Shown here: piece after piece, positions 1 to 5,715 of the stretch
Layout of the letters: each line of letters opens with the position of its first letter
Numbering within the stretch: the first letter of the stretch is position 1
Assembly (NCBI GenBank): GCA_020341875.1
Contig: CP070839.1
Location: 1,689,224-1,696,127 of the forward strand
Reading direction: 5' to 3'
DNA from: Candidatus Zixiibacteriota bacterium
GTDB taxonomy: Bacteria > Zixibacteria > MSB-5A5 > SM1-73
Length of the DNA stretch: 6,904 nucleotides
Notes under the pieces: model-generated
The model's database searches: none
What the model was told of the DNA's origin: nothing
What the model saw: the letters and a program-made list of their open reading frames with translations, nothing else
Position numbers and translations under genes: made by a program

Positions 1-674
1 GCAATGCAATCTCCACTTCCAGAACTCAGCGGGCAGACATCGTCCAAGGCGATGCCAGTATAGGTGGTACTCTTCGGGTCCAGCGTAACGTCGAGTTCCA
101 GGGTCGTACTCAAGACCAACTCGTAGATGATGTCCTCGCCGCCATCGTAAGAGCTAAGGCAGGTTGCGTCATAGTTGTCGGTCCTGCCGCAGTTGGTCTG
201 ACCCGCATCCGTGTAAGGAGAATCACCCGGCAGGTTGACAACTATAGGGCTGCTACAGTTGTCACCGGGGTCGGGAGCCGCCGCCGCTGTGATAGTCAGG
301 TCAAAATCCGGTATGCAGTCCGGGCTGGGCCAGGTGTCGATCTGGATGTAGTAGGTGCCAGGCTCCAGATGCACGCCGGTAAAGCCGTGAGGTGATGCAC
401 TGGAACTGCTCGAGGTGTAAAGACAACTTGAGGCGTCCAGGGGACACGCGTCATCTAAAGCGATTCCGGTGTAGGTGGTAGATTTCGGATCCATACTTAT
501 GTCCAAATCTACCGCCGAGGCAACCACCAACTGGTAGATGATGTCCTCGCCACCGTCGTAGTAACCCATGCAGGTGGCGTCGTAGTCATCCACCCGGCCG
601 CAGTTGGTCTGCGACAGATCGCTGTAAGGCAGATCACCCGGTAGGTTGATGATTATAGGATCGGCGCAATCATC
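1..674 (-). repeat. Tandem 411-bp coding repeat (unit 1 = 674-264, unit 2 = 263 to window edge)
   Basis: Two direct repeats lie in frame inside the secreted-protein gene, with a period of 137 codons measured from Cys35 to Cys172. Aligned by eye, residues 33-111 and 170-248 are identical at 54 of 79 positions without gaps. Conservation also shows at the DNA level over the GGCGAGGACATCATCTAC segment. After the PL motif the second unit has about two extra residues before its next Cys. Unit 2 is cut by the window edge, so the total copy number is unknown. Confidence 0.85.
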
Positions 675-770
675 ACCGGTGGCCGCACTAACGACCGGTG
701 CCGTTCCCCAAACAAGCCCTAAAACCATAGCTGCAACAATCAAAAGCTTACTCGTTTGGTTGTTTCTCAT
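1..770 (-). CDS. Secreted Cys-rich tandem-repeat protein, N-terminal part (runs off left edge)
   Basis: I read this frame directly: it is open from the ATG at 770-768 to the window edge, giving 256 complete codons and no stop. A canonical AGGAGG lies 7 nt upstream and fixes the start. Residues 1-29 look like a Sec signal peptide: MRNNQTSK followed by a hydrophobic core (about 9-27) ending V-V-S-A-A, with cleavage likely near residue 29 or 30. Two copies of a repeat follow, residues about 33-169 and 170 to the edge. Shared landmarks are NLPGD, QTNCGR, DATC, YDGGEDIIY and DPKSTTYTGIALDD. Repeat 1 carries six Cys (35, 57, 67, 109, 116, 152); repeat 2 matches five of them before the edge (172, 194, 204, 246, 255). 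Such repeats occur in extracellular proteins of FCB-type bacteria and resemble beta-sandwich, PPC-like adhesion modules. That fold is inference and I cannot name a function. The Cys pattern suggests disulfides formed after export. Confidence 0.88.
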   Translation of the reverse strand, partial: MRNNQTSKLLIVAAMVLGLVWGTAPVVSAATGDDCADPIIINLPGDLPYSDLSQTNCGRVDDYDATCMGYYDGGEDIIYQLVVASAVDLDISMDPKSTTYTGIALDDACPLDASSCLYTSSSSSASPHGFTGVHLEPGTYYIQIDTWPSPDCIPDFDLTITAAAAPDPGDNCSSPIVVNLPGDSPYTDAGQTNCGRTDNYDATCLSSYDGGEDIIYELVLSTTLELDVTLDPKSTTYTGIALDDVCPLSSGSGDCI

Positions 771-777
771 ATCAAAT

Positions 778-783
778 CCTCCT
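778..783 (-). promoter_or_regulatory. Ribosome binding site of the repeat-protein gene
   Basis: AGGAGG on the minus strand ends 7 nt before the ATG at 770. It is a full anti-16S match at normal spacing and supports the chosen start. Confidence 0.8.
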
Positions 784-797
784 GTGCAAAATCCAAG

Positions 798-858
798 TTG
801 CTATCTTACTTCACTTAACTCCCCCTCAAAAGAGCCTAAAAAGAGCTAAAGATAGCAA
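798..858 (-). repeat. 10-bp perfect inverted repeat in the leader of the repeat-protein gene
   Basis: TTGCTATCTT (798-807) and AAGATAGCAA (849-858) are exact reverse complements separated by 41 nt. If transcription starts upstream of 860, the pair would form a long-range stem in the mRNA leader just before the RBS. That could shape translation, or the arms could be binding half-sites. There is no poly-U run, so it is not a terminator. Function unknown. Confidence 0.45.
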
Positions 859-868
859 GTGTTCAGGT

Positions 869-895
869 TTTATACTCGATAGAACCTCCTTCCAA
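869..895 (-). promoter_or_regulatory. Weak sigma70-like promoter candidate for the repeat-protein gene
   Basis: On the minus strand TTGGAA (895-890; 4/6 match to TTGACA) lies 15 nt upstream of TATAAA (874-869; 5/6 match to TATAAT). The spacer is shorter than ideal. It would place the transcript start near 862 and give a leader of about 90 nt. In FCB-type bacteria the housekeeping promoter can differ from the E. coli consensus, so this is only a candidate. Confidence 0.25.
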
Positions 896-989
896 GTCTA
901 TCGGTTAAAAGTGACACGTCTTGACATTTTTGCAGACGCTGATTATCAATAGCTTAGAGTGAGACTGGAACTGATGATATGAAAAGAGA

Positions 990-1033
990 CAGACTCATCT
1001 TGCCCAGAAATCTCGCAAATTTCTGTTAGTCTG
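990..1033. repeat. Two-part imperfect hairpin
   Basis: Inner arms CAGAAAT (1005-1011) and ATTTCTG (1019-1025) pair perfectly around a 7-nt loop. Outer arms CAGACT (990-995) and AGTCTG (1028-1033) pair around them, with an asymmetric internal loop of 9 nt against 2 nt. CCTTTTCT follows on the plus strand, which is too weak a T-run for a confident terminator, and no gene ends here. It may be a structured RNA or a decayed terminator. Confidence 0.35.
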
Positions 1034-1131
1034 CCTTTTCTGTCGAAAGGGGTATACCTAGTACTTTTTCAATTACTTTGCTACTTTGGCTCTTTCCACT
1101 TTCAATATACTATGTCTCTCCTGCTTGTCAA

Positions 1132-1185
1132 GCGAAAAATGCGATATTTGCTCAACTTTTTTCGCATAGAGGACAAATACTGTCC
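1132..1185. repeat. Adjacent short hairpins with GGGGACAGTATTTGTCC core (REP-like)
   Basis: GCGAAAAA (1132-1139) pairs with TTTTTCGC (1158-1165). Immediately after it, GGACA (1171-1175) pairs with TGTCC (1181-1185) around AATAC. Read on the minus strand the second part is GGGGACAGTATTTGTCC. Similar GGGGACAG-plus-A/T strings occur in REP-like elements linked to Y1/RAYT transposases in several phyla. No transposase is visible here, so this is at most a remnant or a non-autonomous copy. Confidence 0.3.
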
Positions 1186-1261
1186 CCTTACCGGTCTTTG
1201 TGCGGTGCCTCACGAACCTTCCCCTCTTCTGATCATCATCTGATGTGCTCAGGGCGTAATC

Positions 1262-1287
1262 GGTCGTTAGGGAATACCCTAACTGCC
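1262..1287. repeat. Compact 7-bp hairpin with extended stem
   Basis: GTTAGGG (1266-1272) and CCCTAAC (1277-1283) form a perfect stem around AATA. After one mismatch the stem continues with G-C, G-C and G-U pairs (1262-1264 with 1285-1287). No T-run follows on either strand, so it is not a standard terminator. It could be a protein-binding palindrome or part of a REP-like unit with the hairpins just upstream. Confidence 0.4.
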
Positions 1288-1357
1288 AATGGACTCTCCC
1301 AACAGCACGCAGTTTAATCCGACGATCGCCGTCCAGGCAACACTGACGAGATTTGCC

Positions 1358-1386
1358 TTGCCTCCTCTCTCGCCGCAGGCTAAATT
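1358..1386 (+). promoter_or_regulatory. Weak promoter candidate upstream of the PqqD-M50-HlyD gene
   Basis: TTGCCT (1358-1363; 4/6) and TAAATT (1381-1386; 4/6) are separated by 17 nt and would give a start near 1393 with a leader of about 50 nt. The inverted repeat AGGCAA (1335-1340) and TTGCCT (1353-1358) abuts the -35 element and could be an operator. Both matches are only moderate. Confidence 0.25.
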
Positions 1387-1443
1387 ACGGAGGATGAGCA
1401 ATCTCCCGCTTGTAGTCTCAGCAGATTAGACCGGCGAAGCCAA

Positions 1444-3747
1444 ATGGACAAAAGCTATCCAAAATTCCGGAACGACCTGGTCATAAGCCAGCAGGAGTTC
1501 GAGAAGACCACCTACTATGTGATCAAGGACCCCGTCACCCAGAAGTTCTTCCGGATAAAAGAGTTCGAGTATTTCATTACCCGCAACCTGGATGGAGTAA
1601 CGCCGCCCCAGGAGGTGATCGAGAGGTTTCAGAGGCAGTTCGGCGTCCAACTCCCCCTTGACACTTTCAATAAGTTCATCCGGCGCTTGGGCGACCTGGG
1701 ATTCCTCGAGGGCGAGGTCTCTGAGGACGATCTGGCCAAGCTGCAGTACGAGAGGAGAACCTTTCCGGGAAAGCTCCTCTTCATAAAGCTAAAAGGTTTC
1801 GACCCTGATCGATTCTTAAACCGGATCAGAGGATACGGTCGGATTCTCTTCACCCCCTATTTCCTGGTTCTTTCCGTATTCGTCATTCTCCTAGCAGCGC
1901 TTGTCACCATCTCCAACTGGGGCGATCTGGGCTACAGTTTTACGGGCATCTTCAGGATCGCCACCATCTTCAAGGTGTGGATAGCCATATTTTTGGTGGT
2001 GATCCTGCACGAGTTCGCACACGCCTTGACCTGCAAGCACTTCGGAGGCGAGGTTCACGAAATGGGCTTCCTCCTGCTTTATCTTCAGCCCTGTTTCTAC
2101 TGCAACGTGAGTGACACCTATCTGTTCAAGGAGAAATCGAAAAGGCTTTGGGTTACCTTCTCCGGCGCTTACTGCCAGATAATCGTGTGGGCGGTGGCCA
2201 CCATTCTGTGGAGGATCACCGCGCTGGACACCGGACTCAACAGTTTTCTATTCGTGGTGGTCATCATCTCGGGAGTGACGGTTCTTTTCAACTTCAATCC
2301 TCTGATAAAACTTGACGGGTATTATCTTCTGACCGATTATCTGGAGATTCCCAACCTAAGGAAGAAAGCGTTCCAGTACATCTCCGCCATTTCAAAAAGA
2401 AGGTTCCTCAAACGGGCCGATCCGGCGGCCGAAGCATCTCCCAGGGCCGCCAAGATCTATCTCCGCTACGGAGTTCTCTCCCTTCTTTATTCCGCCATTC
2501 TCCTGGGTTTCATTGCGCTCAAGGTGGAGCGCTTCTTAGTCTCGCGGCTGGGGGGATTCGGATTTGTCTTGTTTTTACTTCTGGTTCTTCTTATTTTGAA
2601 GCGCCCGGTCAAACTTCTTTTGGCAGGAACGTATCAGTTCTTTGCTTTAAGAGGGAGGGAACTTATGGTTCCGAAAAAGATTATCGTCTATTCGACCATA
2701 ATCGTTGCTCTGGCCTTAGTCCTTTTCTTGGTGAAGATGGAGCTTAAGGTAGGCGGCGCTTGTGAGATACAAGCCCTGGAGCAGTTCAGCCTGAAAAGCT
2801 CGCACGATGTAACGGTGACCAAGGAGCTCTTCCAGGGTGGCGCCGAGGAGAGAAAATCGGTGGAGTTGCTCAGACTCTCTGCTGACGATTACACCAACCT
2901 GACCCTGGTCACCAGGGCAAAGGAAGGCCAGGGAGTGGACAGGCAGCAGGTGGTGGCGGAGCTTTCCTCTCCCTCCTATCTTTCCGACCTGGCTCAAACC
3001 CAGGAGGCGCTGATAAAGGCCGAACAGCATTATGCACTCCTTCAAAAAGGGGCCCGGAGGGAGACCATCCAGCAGGCCAAAGACAAGGTGGCTCAGATCA
3101 AAAGTGAACTCCAACTGAAAGAGAAGGAGCTCTCCAGGCTGTCCGATCTGCATCAGAAGAACTTAATCAGCAATCAGGAACTGGAGGAGGTACAGACCGA
3201 ATATTCCATACTGTCAAATCAGCTCAAGATCGATAAAAACGAACTTAAAATCATGCAAAATGGAGCCCGACCGGAGGAACTCTCCATGGCCGAGGCTGAG
3301 ATCAGAGAGCTCAAGGCCAAGGCCGAGTTCCAGGAGAGTCAGATCGTCGCCTCCCAGATAAAGAGTCCCATCCGGGGAGTGGTTACCTCCCTGAGCCGCG
3401 GAGACAACATCCTGACCATAGCCAACCTGGACACCATGCGGGTTCTGATCAGAATCTCGGAGAAGGATTTCGACGTGCTGCAGGAGGGGCTTCCGGTGAA
3501 GCTGAAGGTCAGAAGCTATCCGGGCAGGACCTTCTGGGGAAGGGTCTCCAGGGTCTCGCAGATGGTGGACGCAGACGAGGCCAGGAAAATCTTTCCGGTA
3601 ACCAGCAAGATCGAAAACGATGACCATCTGTTGAAACCGGGCATGTCGGGACACGCCAAGGTTTTCTGCGGCAAGAGGAAACTGGCCTCCCTTTTGACCA
3701 GAAAGCTGGCACGCTATCTAAGAGTCGAGGTGTGGTCCTGGTGGTAG
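1444..3747 (+). CDS. PqqD-like / M50 metalloprotease / HlyD-adaptor fusion membrane protein
   Basis: This 767-residue inner-membrane protein has three parts. Residues about 1-95 resemble the PqqD winged-helix fold found before this protease type (KDPVTQKFFRIKEFEYF, then an LG..GFLE end). Residues about 135-400 are multi-pass membrane and hold the zinc site: H189-E-F-A-H193 gives two histidine ligands and the catalytic Glu190, and N285-P-L-I-K-L-D291-G supplies the third ligand. PCFYCNVSD (216-224) is a hallmark of this M50 subgroup. Membrane segments fall near 138-158, 172-195, 236-256, 266-284, 342-362, 371-388 and 413-432. Residues about 435-750 form a HlyD-type adaptor: a coiled-coil hairpin (about 512-636) with repeated GAR motifs, then IKSPIRGVV (639-647) of the lipoyl/barrel region. 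Relatives are annotated as putative peptide zinc metalloproteases or efflux adaptors. I infer peptide processing or export; the substrate is unknown. The ATG at 1444 has no good RBS, but no in-frame ATG, GTG or TTG lies between it and the stop at 1381. Ends TGG TGG TAG. Confidence 0.9.
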   Translation: MDKSYPKFRNDLVISQQEFEKTTYYVIKDPVTQKFFRIKEFEYFITRNLDGVTPPQEVIERFQRQFGVQLPLDTFNKFIRRLGDLGFLEGEVSEDDLAKLQYERRTFPGKLLFIKLKGFDPDRFLNRIRGYGRILFTPYFLVLSVFVILLAALVTISNWGDLGYSFTGIFRIATIFKVWIAIFLVVILHEFAHALTCKHFGGEVHEMGFLLLYLQPCFYCNVSDTYLFKEKSKRLWVTFSGAYCQIIVWAVATILWRITALDTGLNSFLFVVVIISGVTVLFNFNPLIKLDGYYLLTDYLEIPNLRKKAFQYISAISKRRFLKRADPAAEASPRAAKIYLRYGVLSLLYSAILLGFIALKVERFLVSRLGGFGFVLFLLLVLLILKRPVKLLLAGTYQFFALRGRELMVPKKIIVYSTIIVALALVLFLVKMELKVGGACEIQALEQFSLKSSHDVTVTKELFQGGAEERKSVELLRLSADDYTNLTLVTRAKEGQGVDRQQVVAELSSPSYLSDLAQTQEALIKAEQHYALLQKGARRETIQQAKDKVAQIKSELQLKEKELSRLSDLHQKNLISNQELEEVQTEYSILSNQLKIDKNELKIMQNGARPEELSMAEAEIRELKAKAEFQESQIVASQIKSPIRGVVTSLSRGDNILTIANLDTMRVLIRISEKDFDVLQEGLPVKLKVRSYPGRTFWGRVSRVSQMVDADEARKIFPVTSKIENDDHLLKPGMSGHAKVFCGKRKLASLLTRKLARYLRVEVWSWW

Positions 3748-3831
3748 CGGTCTCCTCTGTTCCTACCTTTTCAGGGCAAACGAATGCGTGATACTAGACG
3801 TGAAGAGGATTTAAGATAGAAGACATTCTTC

Positions 3832-3837
3832 AGGAGG
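3832..3837 (+). promoter_or_regulatory. Ribosome binding site of the selenoprotein gene
   Basis: AGGAGG lies 5 nt before the ATG at 3843. The consensus match and spacing fix this start and show that the gene is actively translated from here. The downstream fragment beginning with ATG at 4305 has no such site. Confidence 0.8.
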
Positions 3838-3842
3838 GCGGT

Positions 3843-4487
3843 ATGCTGCAGGAAAGAGAAAAGAAACTGGCCACGGAGATCTTCAAGGAGTTGAAGAATC
3901 CGGTGAAGCTGGTCAATTTCACCCAGGAGCTGGAGTGCCAGTTCTGCCGCGAGACCCGGCAGCTCCTGGAGGAGGTGGCCGAGCTTTCTGACAAGGTCTC
4001 TCTGGAGGTCTACAATTTTCAGCTGGACAAACAGAAGGTGGAGGCATATCAGGTGGACAAGATCCCTGCCTCGGTGATAGAAGGAGAGAAGGACTATGGG
4101 ATAAGGTACTACGGCGCGCCCTTTGGTTACGAGTTTGCCAGCCTACTCACCGACATTGCGGACGTCTCCAAAGGCGAATCCAACCTCAAACCGGAAACAA
4201 AGGATGATTTGAAAAAGATCGATCAGAAGGTTCACCTGCAGGTGTTTGCCACTCCCACCTGACCTTACTGTCCCCGGGCGGTCAGCCTGGCCCACAGGTT
4301 CGCCATGGAGAGCCAGTTCATAAGGGCGGACATGATAGAGGCAACCGAGTTCCCTCATCTGGTCCAGAGATATGGGGTATTTGGAGTGCCCAGAACCGTG
4401 ATCAACGAGGAGTCTTCAGTGGAGGGCGCGGTTCCGGAAGAAAAACTCCTATCCGAAATCACAAGAGCAGTCAAAAAGGCCGTATAA
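3843..4487 (+). CDS. pdo: Pdo-type protein disulfide oxidoreductase, selenoprotein with in-frame TGA = Sec140
   Basis: Read through the TGA at 4260-4262, this is one 214-residue protein made of two thioredoxin folds, the size and layout of Pdo/glutaredoxin-like oxidoreductases (archaeal Pdo is about 226 residues with CQYC and CPYC). The N-terminal fold has E-C32-Q-F-C35 and its cis-Pro in KIPA (Pro75). The C-terminal fold has T-P-T-[TGA140]-P-Y-C143-P and its cis-Pro in FGVPRTVI (Pro183). The TGA replaces exactly the nucleophilic first Cys of CPYC, and the reading frame and homology continue without a break to TAA at 4487. A SECIS-like hairpin follows immediately. The expected activity is dithiol/disulfide exchange in the cytoplasm; no signal peptide is visible. 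It lies 95 nt after the M50-HlyD gene and 55 nt before the TPR gene, probably in one operon. Alternatives are a nonsense mutation or sequencing error (TGT/TGC to TGA), but either would leave the hairpin unexplained. Standard gene calling would give two truncated genes. Confidence 0.88.
4268..4297 (+). promoter_or_regulatory. Bacterial SECIS element (selenocysteine insertion hairpin)
   Basis: The upper stem is CCGGGC (4274-4279) paired with GCCUGG (4285-4290), six pairs including one G-U, closing a GGUCA apical loop (4280-4284). The lower stem CUGU (4268-4271) pairs with ACAG (4294-4297) across a small CC/CCC internal loop. The loop starts 18 nt after the TGA. E. coli fdhF has a GGUCU loop at almost the same distance, and SelB recognises the loop G and U there. 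The hairpin lies inside the coding sequence, so its bases also encode residues 142-152. Pairing was done by eye. Confidence 0.82.
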
Positions 4488-4530
4488 TATAAACTGACGA
4501 GCTTCGAAACGATGCGAAACCTTTAAGTAC

Positions 4531-4536
4531 AAGGAG
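4531..4536 (+). promoter_or_regulatory. Ribosome binding site of the TPR gene
   Basis: AAGGAG lies 6 nt before the ATG at 4543 and supports that start. The 55-nt gap after the selenoprotein gene holds no terminator hairpin that I can see, in keeping with co-transcription. Confidence 0.7.
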
Positions 4537-4542
4537 CATTAA

Positions 4543-5715
4543 ATGAGATCCTTAAGAGTCGCCCTGGTGATAGCGTTGGTGGTCTTCGTCGGAGGCGCGG
4601 TTTGGGGCCAGAAACCCAAGAAGAAGCGCCAGCTTCCCGCCAGCACCTACAAGACCACCGGCAAGATCTTCCTTAAGGATACCTACAGCATGTTCGACAG
4701 TGCGGTAGTGATACTGGAAGAGGGAGTCGGTTTCTATCCCGAAGATGCAGAGATGCACTTCTTGCTGGGAAAGGCTTATCATGAAATCAAGGACTATGGG
4801 GCCATGGGAGAGCATTTTGCCGCAGCGGAAAGCCTGAAGAGCGATGCCAAATGGATTGACGAGTTGAATTCCATGAGGGAAGACAAGTGGATGCAGGTGT
4901 ACAATCAGGGGGTGGCCGCCTACCGAGAGCAGGACTTCGACACGGCCATAGAGAAGTTTATGACCTGCACCAGGATCAGCCCCAGCGACGCCAGGGCCTT
5001 CTGGCTTTACGGGGATACCTACCGGGTGAAAGGGGACTACGACAGGGCGCTCGAGATTCTGGATGCCGGCCTCAAGCTGGACCCGGAAAACCCGCAAATA
5101 CTAAGAAGTTATGCCGACGTCTTGTTCTTTTCCGGAAAGGCAGAGGAGGCTCTGGAAAGCTATGGCAGGGTGATGGAAAACGACCCGGACAACGTCGACG
5201 TGTTGTTCAATATGGCCACGCTTCAGTACAATGCCAAAGAGTACGATAAGGCGATTGAGTCGTTCCAGAAACTGATCACCATAGACCCGACCTTCAAGGA
5301 CGCCTATTTCAACATGGGAACGGCATTTCTGCTGAAAACCATACCGGCAGACGACGGTCTGGATTCTCTCAAGGATGAGTCCGGAGAATTCCTTAAAGAT
5401 GAGAAATCGACTGCAAAGATAAAAGAGCTGGCCCAGAAGAAGAACCACCTGCTGGCTTCGGCTCAGGCTGCATTTGAAAAGGCGGTGGAGCTTGACAGCA
5501 CGGACCTGGAGGCCCAGGGCCACTTGGCAGAGATCTACCAGGAGTTGGAGAATTTCGATAAGGCCTTAGTCCTTCTGGAGACCCTGGTTGCACAGGACAG
5601 CACCAACTGCAAGGCCTGGCAGCAGCTGGCCTACATCTACGCCAAGAGAGACGTAGGAAAAAAGGCTACCGACGCCTTCCAGAAGGCCCAGGATTGCTTT
5701 GAGAATAAGAAATAA
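4543..5715 (+). CDS. Exported tetratricopeptide-repeat (TPR) protein
   Basis: This 390-residue protein starts with a signal peptide: MRSLR, a hydrophobic core (6-20), then a likely cut after VWGQ near residue 23, followed by a basic KPKKKR stretch. The rest is TPR helices. Clear 34-residue units with the usual small/aromatic pattern and DP ends lie at about 115-149, 150-183, 184-217 and 218-251. A divergent unit sits at about 51-98. The unit starting at 252 is split by a charged insertion (about 264-303, rich in Asp, Glu and Lys), resumes at 304-320, and two more units follow (322-355 and 356-388). TPR arrays bind peptides or assemble protein complexes, and this one probably acts in the periplasm. 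The partner is unknown; the upstream membrane protease/adaptor is a candidate from context only. There is no catalytic domain. Ends TAA, about 120 nt before a terminator hairpin. Confidence 0.9.
   Translation: MRSLRVALVIALVVFVGGAVWGQKPKKKRQLPASTYKTTGKIFLKDTYSMFDSAVVILEEGVGFYPEDAEMHFLLGKAYHEIKDYGAMGEHFAAAESLKSDAKWIDELNSMREDKWMQVYNQGVAAYREQDFDTAIEKFMTCTRISPSDARAFWLYGDTYRVKGDYDRALEILDAGLKLDPENPQILRSYADVLFFSGKAEEALESYGRVMENDPDNVDVLFNMATLQYNAKEYDKAIESFQKLITIDPTFKDAYFNMGTAFLLKTIPADDGLDSLKDESGEFLKDEKSTAKIKELAQKKNHLLASAQAAFEKAVELDSTDLEAQGHLAEIYQELENFDKALVLLETLVAQDSTNCKAWQQLAYIYAKRDVGKKATDAFQKAQDCFENKK

Larger units (their letters stand above)
771..1443. other. Long divergent intergenic region; hairpins, no convincing gene
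   Basis: About 670 nt separate two divergently transcribed genes. Base composition is more A+T-rich than the flanking genes, and the short open frames here lack ribosome binding sites and recognisable protein features. What it does hold is structure: the leader inverted repeat (798-858), a two-part imperfect hairpin (990-1033), a cluster of short hairpins at 1132-1185 and 1266-1283, and inverted repeat AGGCAA/TTGCCT (1335-1340 and 1353-1358). A plus-strand TTGACA (921-926) with TATCAA 18 nt later (945-950) also resembles a promoter but has no gene close behind it. The length suggests regulatory sequence for both genes, or remnants of a lost element. Confidence 0.5.

Noticed and set aside
979..1029. 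16-residue ORF MKRDRLILPRNLANFC as a candidate small peptide
   Set aside because: No ribosome binding site, and it coincides with an imperfect hairpin; likely chance.
1112..1243. 43-residue plus-strand ORF starting MSLLLVKRK, considered as a RiPP precursor for the PqqD-containing protein
   Set aside because: No RBS upstream and no leader/core pattern such as a GG site or Cys/Ser-rich core; overlaps the hairpins.
1078..1317. 79-codon plus-strand open frame in the intergenic region
   Set aside because: It starts with TTG, has no RBS, shows no recognisable domain and covers the hairpin cluster; composition looks non-coding.
4260..4262. Simple nonsense mutation or pseudogene at the TGA
   Set aside because: Both flanking halves are intact with conserved cis-Pro residues, the TGA lies exactly on a redox Cys, and a SECIS hairpin follows. 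A sequencing error cannot be excluded from the sequence alone.
4260..4262. General reassignment of UGA to Gly or Trp
   Set aside because: The family has Cys here, not Gly or Trp, and the other long genes contain no in-frame TGA. No gene in the window uses TGA as its final stop, so this evidence is supportive rather than complete.
4305..4487. Separate 60-residue gene starting at ATG 4305
   Set aside because: It is in the same frame as the upstream ORF, lacks an RBS, and contains only the second half of a thioredoxin fold; it is the C-terminal part of the selenoprotein.
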